From contig CAMLRX010000089.1 of the NCBI GenBank assembly GCA_946482545.1, positions 1-20,381 on the forward strand: a stretch of DNA of 20,381 nt. The letters run 5' to 3'. Made by a program: the position numbers and the translations under genes. The notes below the pieces were generated by a model that was not told the DNA's origin, made no database searches, and was given only the letters and a program-made list of their open reading frames with translations. This document shows positions 14,247-20,381 of the stretch, piece by piece; position 1 is the stretch's first letter, and each line of letters opens with the position of its first letter. Source of the stretch: an uncultured Flavihumibacter sp. (GTDB lineage Bacteria > Bacteroidota > Bacteroidia > Chitinophagales > Chitinophagaceae).

Positions 14247-15809
14247 ATGACTAATCTGCCAGTAATAGACCTTGCTATAATTACAGCCTACCTGGTGGGG
14301 ATGGTGGTAGTGGGATTTTACTTTTCAAAGAAAAGCCGGGGGGCAGATCAGTTTACCCGGGCGGGTGGGCTCATCCCCGGGTGGGCTATCGGATTATCAA
14401 TTTATGCTACTTTTCTCAGTAGTAATACCTTTCTGGGCGTTCCCGGAAAAGCGTTTGGGAGCAACTGGAATGCCTTTGTGTTTAGCTTATCTATGCCATT
14501 GGCAGCCTGGGTGGCAGCGCGTTTTTTTGTTCCTTTCTACCGGAGTACAGGAGAAGTTTCAGCCTATACGCACCTGGAACACCGGTTCGGTCCATGGGCG
14601 CGAACCTATGCTGTCGTCTGTTTTCTGCTTACCCAATTGGCCAGAATGGGGTCCATTTTTTTTGGGATAGCTTTAAGTCTTCAGGCATTAACCGGGTTGC
14701 CAATGGTAACAGTGATGGTAGTAACGGGGCTTTGTATTATCCTATATACGGTACTCGGAGGAATAGAAGCCGTGATATGGACTGAAGTGGTGCAGGGTAT
14801 CATCAAAACACTGGGAGCGTTACTTATTCTTTACCTGGTAGTGAAGGGGGTGCCTGGCGGTTTTTCGAAGATTATTGAGGTTGGCGCGGCAAAGGATAAA
14901 TTCAGCCTGGGAAGTTTTTCACCTGACCTTACACAAAGCACATTCTGGGTAATATTGTTGTATGGTTTTTTTATGAACCTGAATAACTTCGGCATGGATC
15001 AGAATTATGTACAACGGTACCACGCCGCCCGTTCTTCCAAAGAAGCATCTTCCTCGCTCTGGATGTGTGTGTGGTTATATGTTCCGGTATCGCTGCTGTT
15101 CTTTATAATTGGAAGTTGCCTTTTTGCTTATTACGATATTCATCCGGAATTGATCACAGCAGTAAAGGAGCAGGCGGCAAGAGAAAGGTTGGGGCTGAAT
15201 GCCGCCGCTTCAGAGGTAGCTGCTATGGCTGCTGCTATGCAACCGGCAGATTATGGAGATAAAGTGATGCCACATTTCATGGTGACCAGTATTCCTACAG
15301 GCTTTGTGGGCTTGATTGTATCGGCAATTCTTTCAGCAGCCATGAGCACCATAAGTTCGGGCATGAATGCCTCTGCCACTGTATTTACAGAAGATATTTA
15401 CAAAAGGTATTTTAATAAAGAAGCTTCCGACAAACAAAAGATGCGCGTACTGTACATTGGTACTGTCGCCTTTGGTGTCCTGGGAATGGCTGCAGGCATC
15501 GCTATGATTGGAGCAAAGAGCATACTCGATATCTGGTGGGAACTGTCCGGTATATTCGCTGCGGGTATGCTTGGCGTGTTTCTGCTCGGGATTATTGGGA
15601 AGAAAACCCGGAACCAGGAAGCCCTTACTGCTGCTATTATTGGTATACTTGTTATTATCTGGTTGTCTTTATCTCCTTTGTTACCTGATGACTTTAATGG
15701 ACTTCGTAATCCCTTTCATAAGAATATTACTATCGTAATAGGAACGCTTACCATCTTTTTGGTGGGTACAATGCTTACCAGGAAAAAGCAACAGGTGCTG
15801 CAAAAATAG
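14247..15809 (+). CDS. Sodium:solute symporter (SSS family)
   Basis: A protein of 520 residues; the ATG at 14247 is preferred to the TTG three bases earlier. It is strongly hydrophobic with about 13-14 transmembrane segments. SSS hallmarks include VIDLAIITAYLVGMVVVGFYFS with KSRGADQFTRAGG after the first helix, SIYATFLSSNTFLGVPGKAF (sodium-site region), LGGIEAVIWTEVVQGIIKTLG, NNFGMDQNYVQRYHAARSSKEA, and ILSAAMSTISSGMNASATVFTEDIY (the late-helix Ser/Thr pair used for sodium coordination in this family). It is an inner-membrane sodium-coupled importer. Its gene is followed after 82 nt by a dihydrodipicolinate synthase family enzyme, which suggests the substrate is an aldolase substrate such as a sialic-acid-like or other 2-keto sugar acid. 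The substrate is inferred from context only. Confidence 0.93.
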   Translation: MTNLPVIDLAIITAYLVGMVVVGFYFSKKSRGADQFTRAGGLIPGWAIGLSIYATFLSSNTFLGVPGKAFGSNWNAFVFSLSMPLAAWVAARFFVPFYRSTGEVSAYTHLEHRFGPWARTYAVVCFLLTQLARMGSIFFGIALSLQALTGLPMVTVMVVTGLCIILYTVLGGIEAVIWTEVVQGIIKTLGALLILYLVVKGVPGGFSKIIEVGAAKDKFSLGSFSPDLTQSTFWVILLYGFFMNLNNFGMDQNYVQRYHAARSSKEASSSLWMCVWLYVPVSLLFFIIGSCLFAYYDIHPELITAVKEQAARERLGLNAAASEVAAMAAAMQPADYGDKVMPHFMVTSIPTGFVGLIVSAILSAAMSTISSGMNASATVFTEDIYKRYFNKEASDKQKMRVLYIGTVAFGVLGMAAGIAMIGAKSILDIWWELSGIFAAGMLGVFLLGIIGKKTRNQEALTAAIIGILVIIWLSLSPLLPDDFNGLRNPFHKNITIVIGTLTIFLVGTMLTRKKQQVLQK

Positions 15810-15891
15810 CCTGCTCCGCCGGGTCAATGCCGGCATCCATGATTGATCGCATGATTGCACAGAGAATAGATTTAATGCTAAATGATACATC

Positions 15892-16830
15892 ATGCCCACT
15901 ACTAAAGGAAAATTTGTGCCCGTTATGCTTACGCCGTTCGATGAAAATGGTACGATTGATTTTGGTGTCCTCGCCCGACTTACGGATTATTATATTGAAA
16001 ACGGCGCAACGGGGCTGTTCGCCAACTGTCTTTCCAGCGAAATGTTTGAACTTACTGAACAGGAAAGGGTGGCTGTTACCGCGTTTGTGGTAAGGCAGGC
16101 CGCAGGAAGGGTGCCTGTATTCAGTACCGGTACTTTTGGCAATAGCTTGCAGGTTCAGGCTGATTTTTGCAAACGGATTTATGATACCGGCGTGAACGCG
16201 GTTGTGGCTATCAATAGTATTCTGGTGCCTGAAACTGCTCCCGCAGAAATGCTCACTGAGCAAGTACACCGGTTATTTACGCTTACACCCGGCATCCCTT
16301 TTGGTTTCTACGAATGCCCCGTACCTTATAAAAGGTTGTTCTCTCCGGCGCAACTGGGGGAGATCGCATCAACCGGGCGTGTCACCTATTATAAGGATAC
16401 AAGTTTAAGTATTAGCGACATCCGGGAAAAACGGCAGGCAACCGCTGATATATCCAAGTTCGGGTTGTACGATGCCTATATGGTTAATGCAGTCGCTTCC
16501 TTGCGCGTGGGCTGTGCCGGACTTTCATGCATCCAGGGTAATTTTGTGCCCGAGCTGATCAGTTGGATCGGAGCGCATTTCAATGATCCGGAAAAGGAGG
16601 CAGAGGTGGGGCAGGCACAGGCTTTTCTGGAAGATACCATGGATGTGATGCACGATGTGTATCCTGTCGGAGCCAAGTACTTCCTGCAATCCAGAGGATT
16701 TAATATTGGATTGTACACCAGGCGAAATGTAGGCGCTTTCGGAAAAAGCCAGCTTGAACGACTTGACGAATTGGCCAGAAATTATGACCAGTTGCAGGAA
16801 AAGATTGGCATCCGTGGCTTCTTTGTATAA
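15892..16830 (+). CDS. Dihydrodipicolinate synthase / N-acetylneuraminate lyase family protein
   Basis: A protein of 312 residues with a (beta/alpha)8 barrel of the class I Schiff-base aldolase family. The Schiff-base lysine is in VTYYKDTS (Lys168) and the catalytic tyrosine in GFYECPVP (Tyr140), both at the expected spacing. FVPVMLTPFDENGTIDFGVL is the usual N-terminal strand. The pyruvate-carboxylate loop, GTTGE in typical members, reads CLSSEMFELTEQER (46-59), so the Gly-Thr-Thr part is diverged while the Glu and the following helix are kept. A role in lysine synthesis is therefore unlikely; lyase or dehydratase action on a sugar-acid-like substrate fits better. The gene follows the symporter in the same direction. 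A short hairpin (15818-15834) lies in the spacer. Confidence 0.9.
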   Translation: MPTTKGKFVPVMLTPFDENGTIDFGVLARLTDYYIENGATGLFANCLSSEMFELTEQERVAVTAFVVRQAAGRVPVFSTGTFGNSLQVQADFCKRIYDTGVNAVVAINSILVPETAPAEMLTEQVHRLFTLTPGIPFGFYECPVPYKRLFSPAQLGEIASTGRVTYYKDTSLSISDIREKRQATADISKFGLYDAYMVNAVASLRVGCAGLSCIQGNFVPELISWIGAHFNDPEKEAEVGQAQAFLEDTMDVMHDVYPVGAKYFLQSRGFNIGLYTRRNVGAFGKSQLERLDELARNYDQLQEKIGIRGFFV

Positions 16831-16870
16831 GCAGTGATATCTTTTAAAAACCTGCAATTCAAATGATGAA

Positions 16871-16900
16871 AATGAACCTAACGGTTATAATTTGTTCATT
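16871..16900. terminator. Possible AT-rich hairpin between convergent aldolase and AraC genes
   Basis: AATGAAC and GTTCATT form a perfect 7-bp inverted repeat around 16 nt that contain a smaller AACC/GGTT hairpin. It lies between the stops of two convergent genes. The stem is AT-rich and without a clear T-run, so terminator function is only a guess from position. Confidence 0.25.
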
Positions 16901-16967
16901 ATATCAATAGCGTGTTTATTACTGAACGCTTCCTGCAGGTATTCGTTCTGAAAAAAACTAAGCTGAC

Positions 16968-17846
16968 CTAAGCGGCAGATTCTCTCAGGTATTTCTTCTT
17001 GTATTCGAATGGCTTCATACCGGTCACTTTCTTAAAATGCCGGTAGAAGTTGGACACATTGTTGAAGCCGCATTCAAAACAAATAATACCAATGGGATAT
17101 TTGTCGTCAACCAACATCCTGCACGCATGGCTTATCCTGATCTCAACCAGAAAGTCCACAAAAGTTTTCCGTGTCATCATCTTAAAGTAACGGCAGAATG
17201 ATGTAATACTCAGGTTGGCGAAGGCCGCAATTTCTTCCAGCGTGATTTCTTTTTTGTAATTGGACATGGTGTAGGTGAATATCCTGTTGAGCCTGAGTGT
17301 TTCAGATTCACTCGACTTGTAAAATGCATGCGCGCTGGCAATAGGCGTGTATTCATCCGTTTCGGCCAGCGTCTTGATGATTTGCAGCAACAGGATAATA
17401 CGGTCCAGGTTGTTTGCATGTACTGCGGCATGCATAAATTGTACGATCTTCTCTCTGGCAACTCCTTTGATGTTCATTCCTTTTTTGGCCTTCTCGAATA
17501 ATTTTGGAATAAGGTAAGCTTCGGGAAGAGCGGGCAGTTCAGCACCGAGGCAGTTTGGCAGGAACTGCAGCACGATCGCTTCCACATACAGTCCTTCTTC
17601 CTGTTGGTAATAACGATCATTACAACGCCAGGTATGCGGCAGGTTCTCTCCTACGAGGATCAGGTCTCCTTCGGAGAAGTTGCTTACATTGTCTCCAATG
17701 AAACGGACACCATCTCCGCGAATGGTATAATGTAGTTCCAATTCCGGATGAAAATGCCAGACCCTTCCGAAGTTCGGTTGTTGGTCGTGCCTTATGGAAT
17801 AGGATCGCTGAAGAGGCAAGGCAACCTTGTGAAAATGAGGTTTCAT
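16968..17846 (-). CDS. AraC family transcriptional regulator with N-terminal cupin domain
   Basis: A protein of 292 residues from the ATG at 17846 (MKPHFHKVALPL), where close relatives of this type usually begin. An upstream ATG at 17912 would add 22 residues of no clear character. The N-terminal cupin sensor has RVWHFHPELELHYTIRGDGVRFIGDNVSNF and EGDLILVGENLPHTWRC, the histidine-rich pocket of sugar-responsive AraC proteins. The C-terminal two-HTH domain has ITLEEIAAFANLSITSFCRY and PIGIICFECGFNNVSNFYRHFK followed by KVTGMKPFEYKKKY. It faces the symporter/aldolase pair across a 137-bp convergent gap and is the best candidate for controlling that pair. This is inferred from adjacency. Confidence 0.92.
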   Translation of the reverse strand: MKPHFHKVALPLQRSYSIRHDQQPNFGRVWHFHPELELHYTIRGDGVRFIGDNVSNFSEGDLILVGENLPHTWRCNDRYYQQEEGLYVEAIVLQFLPNCLGAELPALPEAYLIPKLFEKAKKGMNIKGVAREKIVQFMHAAVHANNLDRIILLLQIIKTLAETDEYTPIASAHAFYKSSESETLRLNRIFTYTMSNYKKEITLEEIAAFANLSITSFCRYFKMMTRKTFVDFLVEIRISHACRMLVDDKYPIGIICFECGFNNVSNFYRHFKKVTGMKPFEYKKKYLRESAA

Positions 17847-18028
17847 AAAGGCAATCGTTGTGTACAGAAAGTTAATGTTTTTTTCTGCATATTCGATGAT
17901 AAGATCGTACACCTTCTTGCTTGAAAGAATAGCAAAATGGGTGAGGCGAACTTTTTAGTGCACTTTCCTTTTACGCCTGCTTACTGCCGAAGAACTGAAT
18001 TATCTCTTGATTAGCGGCATTTTGAATC

Positions 18029-18036
18029 CAAACGTA
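18029..18036 (-). promoter_or_regulatory. Possible -7 box for the minus-strand AraC gene
   Basis: On the minus strand this reads TACGTTTG, an exact TAnnTTTG match, about 180 nt before the AraC start and just beyond the end of the preceding minus-strand thioredoxin gene. No clear -33 TTTG is present. The leader would be rather long, so the site is uncertain. Confidence 0.3.
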
Positions 18037-18042
18037 TTTTTT

Positions 18043-19242
18043 CTACTCCCGTTTTTTAATGGTTGAATAGTTGCGGTAGTTTGCTGCTGCTGATACAATG
18101 GCTGCTTCCAGGTCGGCTATTCCGGAACCTTTATGCGCCATATTCCCGTTGTGATCCAGCACTACATAAGTAGGGTATGCCGTGAACTGATAGAAATGAC
18201 GGAGTATGTTGGGATGATCAAGAATGGTTGTGCAAGGAAGTTCAATTTTCTTATCGGATTTTCTGAATGCATCCCGATCTTTGTCCTGGGAAATAGAAAT
18301 AAACTCCACCCCATCTATCTTATATTTAGCAATGAAATCCTCAATAGAATTTGCACTGGAATGACATGGACCGCACCAGGTTGCCCAGAAAAAAAGCACT
18401 AGGGGTTTTTCTTTGAACGCAGACAAATCAACAGTCTTATCATTTTCATCCTTCAAGGTGAAATCAAAGATTGTTTTTGCGTTATTTAATTCGCTGCCAG
18501 TGCTGTCGAATATTTGCCTGAAACTTGTTGATAGTGTGTACAATTCGTCAAACAGAAGCGTTGAAAACCTGGCTTTTTTAACTTCGGGGCTAAGTAACAT
18601 GTAGTATTTGATCAAAGAGTCTTTTGGCAGTTGCCGGCGATATTTGTCAAGCAGGTACCCTGTTGTGTAGGAGTCGGGGTTGTGTTTCGCAAAGGTAAAA
18701 ATGCTGTCTCCGATCTGCCGGTACGCTTCATTTATTTCGGTGTTTAGACTGTCTTGGAACCGGCTGTTTTCGTTGCTATTAGCGAAGCGTTGCCGGTGTT
18801 CGCGCATTTTTTTCCTGATCTGTTCAATAAGTTCCAGGCCCCGGTAGTTGTTCTTTTCCCATAATGCAAGTTGAGATTGCGCTTCCGAACCCGTAATGCA
18901 AACGTGGGTTGCTATCTTGTTTTTCATGGTAATCGAAACATGCATATCGGAAAATGCTGCTATGAATCTTACAATGCTTGAATCGCCCAGATCCCTTACG
19001 CCTGGAACCGTAAACAGTATGAGCTCTGTAGCCTGTGTTAGTTGGATTGAAACCACAGCTTTTCCATCTTTCAACGTGATTTCGTGTTTTCCCGTTGGCG
19101 TGAATAAATCCATTTTCCCCGTATCCATATTATCCACCAGGAAGTGAATGCGGATGGAATCGGATTGCTTAGCAAATGTTGGAGCAGCATGGAATAGCCC
19201 CGTAAAAAGAAACAGCGTTAGAAAAAGTTTTATCACAAGCAT
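18043..19242 (-). CDS. Secreted TlpA-type thioredoxin-like protein
   Basis: A protein of 399 residues with a signal peptide (MLVIKLFLTLFLFTGLFHAA, cleavage near TFA-KQ). The N-terminal beta-rich region (about 28-120) is DUF4369-like in pattern but diverged. A helical linker (about 125-250) is rich in charged residues. The C-terminal thioredoxin domain (about 255-390) has FFWATWCGPCHSS (WCGPC, Cys290 and Cys293), ISISQDKDRDAFRK and a cis-Pro in TAYPTYVVLD (Pro357). The protein would act as a periplasmic thiol-disulfide oxidoreductase. It is transcribed divergently from a second, lipoprotein-type thioredoxin gene and is not part of the susC operon. A strong inverted repeat lies directly upstream of its start codon. 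Confidence 0.9.
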   Translation of the reverse strand: MLVIKLFLTLFLFTGLFHAAPTFAKQSDSIRIHFLVDNMDTGKMDLFTPTGKHEITLKDGKAVVSIQLTQATELILFTVPGVRDLGDSSIVRFIAAFSDMHVSITMKNKIATHVCITGSEAQSQLALWEKNNYRGLELIEQIRKKMREHRQRFANSNENSRFQDSLNTEINEAYRQIGDSIFTFAKHNPDSYTTGYLLDKYRRQLPKDSLIKYYMLLSPEVKKARFSTLLFDELYTLSTSFRQIFDSTGSELNNAKTIFDFTLKDENDKTVDLSAFKEKPLVLFFWATWCGPCHSSANSIEDFIAKYKIDGVEFISISQDKDRDAFRKSDKKIELPCTTILDHPNILRHFYQFTAYPTYVVLDHNGNMAHKGSGIADLEAAIVSAAANYRNYSTIKKRE

Positions 19243-19522
19243 AGAAGTTTACATGCAAATATGAAAGTGCGTCTTTGCATGCTGGTGATTCTAATATCAG
19301 GCCCGCTTTCCTGAAGGCATATTTGCTTTATTACAGGAAAAGAATATGTTCAATTCATTCCAACTTAGAGCATACTCTTCGTTTAAATTAGGTATTTCAT
19401 AGGAGATTATTGTTTTTCATTTTTCAGTTTTGATTGTTAATTTTCGACTGTAAAGAAGCATCTTTACCAAGTATTTCACAATGGGCTCATAATTATTCTT
19501 CAACCTTCGATCTATCCTACAG
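19243..19522. other. Divergent promoter region between two thioredoxin-like genes
   Basis: 280 bp of AT-rich sequence serving the divergent start regions. It holds the inverted repeat at 19252-19281 and a smaller one near 19296-19313 (TCAGG/CCTGA). A near match to the -7 consensus on the plus strand (TAATTTTC, 19438-19445) is the only promoter-like element seen. No coding sequence is apparent. Confidence 0.4.
19252..19281. promoter_or_regulatory. 8-bp perfect inverted repeat next to the start codon of the minus-strand thioredoxin gene
   Basis: CATGCAAA and TTTGCATG are exact inverted repeats separated by 14 nt. The near arm lies 9 nt upstream of the start codon at 19242. In the mRNA this would form a hairpin adjacent to the translation start; in DNA it could be a dimeric regulator site. 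Confidence 0.45.
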
Positions 19523-20381
19523 ATGCTCAAAACCTTATGCTCTATTTTTCTTCTGATGCCAGCATTCAGTTCCTGCGCTGATTATCCTTCAATGCCGGTA
19601 AATTCAGCACAGCTTGTTGATACTTCTTTCCACCCACCTAAGATTGTGTTAGTGGACGAAATTCCGGCAGCGTACAATAAGTTGATGATAGATACGGGTC
19701 GGAGTTACAGCCTGGAGCAATTGTTTGAACTCAATCAGCAGCATTATCAGAAAATTGATAGCATCACCGCTGAAAGGATTGCAAAACAGCCTGGCAGTCG
19801 AAAACAAACTCTTTTTGAAACCCAGAGAGCAAGATGGATTTTCACAGATCGATACCATTACTCGTTGTTTAAATGCGCTAAGGAGCTGCCAAAGAACCAA
19901 CGAAGTTTTTCATTTTTAGGCTCAGGCGCACGCAGTACACTGGTAGATAGACAGGAGGCTGCCAATGTGTTTCTTTCTTATCCGAAACATATCAGGACCA
20001 GTGATATTGGAAAGAAAAGGGCGGAAGAAATATTTCAGTTTGAGGAGAATAAGGGTAAAATAATGGCCAACCTGGCGGGCATCCAATTAACGGACACGCT
20101 GAAAAATGTTCATCCTATTGCCCATATTATAGGCCATAAAACGCCGTATCATATTGTTTTTTTTAGCGCAGACTGGTGTGTGCCGTGCAAATTTCAATCC
20201 ACCTTATTGTCTAAATGGATGCTCACACTTAATAAAACCGGCTTGTTTACATGCACCACCATTTCAATCGATAAGAACCATGAAGCATTCGTTAAACATG
20301 CCAGAGCGAATGAACTTGTTGGCGGAAACTATAGAATTGAGGGTGAATTTAATAATCCAATATTTCAGGAATATAAAATAA
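19523..20381 (+). CDS. Lipoprotein with thioredoxin-like fold (WCVPC), 3' truncated by the window edge
   Basis: An open frame of 286 codons from the ATG at 19523 reaches the window end without a stop. The N-terminus is a lipoprotein signal (MLKTLCSIFLLMPAFSSCAD, lipidated Cys18). Residues about 60-190 are helical, charged and unrecognised. A thioredoxin domain begins at about 195: IVFFSADWCVPCKFQSTLLS gives the redox motif WCVPC (Cys219, Cys222) at the end of a beta strand, followed by the TTISIDKNHEAFVKHARANEL strand-helix unit typical of TlpA proteins. The cis-proline segment lies beyond the edge. WCVPC differs from the WCGPC of the other three thioredoxin-like proteins here. It is probably a membrane-anchored periplasmic redox protein, transcribed divergently from its neighbour. 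Confidence 0.8.
   Translation, partial: MLKTLCSIFLLMPAFSSCADYPSMPVNSAQLVDTSFHPPKIVLVDEIPAAYNKLMIDTGRSYSLEQLFELNQQHYQKIDSITAERIAKQPGSRKQTLFETQRARWIFTDRYHYSLFKCAKELPKNQRSFSFLGSGARSTLVDRQEAANVFLSYPKHIRTSDIGKKRAEEIFQFEENKGKIMANLAGIQLTDTLKNVHPIAHIIGHKTPYHIVFFSADWCVPCKFQSTLLSKWMLTLNKTGLFTCTTISIDKNHEAFVKHARANELVGGNYRIEGEFNNPIFQEYKI
20283..20301 (+). repeat. 19-bp direct repeat, copy 2 (inside the thioredoxin-like lipoprotein gene)
   Basis: Exact copy of the 19 bases at 3622-3640. Here they encode part of the AFVKHA segment of the thioredoxin domain, so this is the likely source copy and the intergenic one the derived or degenerate one. Confidence 0.6.

Noticed and set aside
20154..20381. 75-codon ORF at the right edge
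   Set aside because: It is an out-of-frame shadow of the thioredoxin-like lipoprotein gene that starts at 19523, which has the WCVPC motif and a lipoprotein signal.
1..20381. Mobile element, prophage or CRISPR content
   Set aside because: No transposase, integrase, phage gene or regularly spaced repeat was seen on either strand.

Overview
The window looks like part of the chromosome of a Bacteroidota bacterium, most likely of the Chitinophagaceae type. The main reasons are a SusC/SusD outer-membrane pair, an ECF sigma/FecR pair whose FecR carries the Bacteroidota-type C-terminal DUF4974, several TlpA/DUF4369-type thioredoxin proteins, AraC regulators with cupin sensor domains, A-rich ribosome binding regions in place of strong Shine-Dalgarno sites, and a perfect Bacteroidota -7 box (TAnnTTTG). 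I see no insertion sequence, CRISPR array, rRNA or intact tRNA.

Layout. (1) Positions 1-3444 hold a carbohydrate block: the 3' end of a family 2 glycoside hydrolase (beta-galactosidase-like), an AraC/cupin regulator, and on the minus strand a secreted GH43-like enzyme with a C-terminal carbohydrate-binding region. (2) 3445-3924 is a long non-coding stretch with an unexplained 19-bp sequence that recurs near the right edge. (3) 3925-13774 is one plus-strand unit: ECF sigma factor, FecR-type anti-sigma factor, SusC with an N-terminal STN signalling domain, SusD lipoprotein, and two secreted thioredoxin-like proteins of different architecture. (4) 13775-14246 is non-coding and contains a strong intrinsic terminator and the promoter of the next unit. 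(5) 14247-16830 is a sodium/solute symporter followed by a dihydrodipicolinate synthase/N-acetylneuraminate lyase family enzyme, convergent with an AraC/cupin regulator (16968-17846). (6) 18043-19242 (minus) and 19523-window end (plus) are two divergent thioredoxin-like proteins. The second runs off the window.

How the parts fit. The STN domain of SusC, FecR and the ECF sigma factor form the parts list of a trans-envelope signalling loop: ligand binding to SusC would be relayed through FecR to release the sigma factor, which would drive susC/susD and the thioredoxin genes. The operon proper contains no glycosidase. Its downstream cargo is two secreted WCGPC proteins, and two more thioredoxin-fold proteins (WCGPC and WCVPC) lie 4-6 kb further on. 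This pairing of a regulated SusCD importer with periplasmic redox proteins is the most interesting aspect of the window. Its substrate cannot be told from sequence alone. The symporter/aldolase pair reads as a separate small uptake-and-cleavage module for a sugar acid or similar 2-keto acid substrate.
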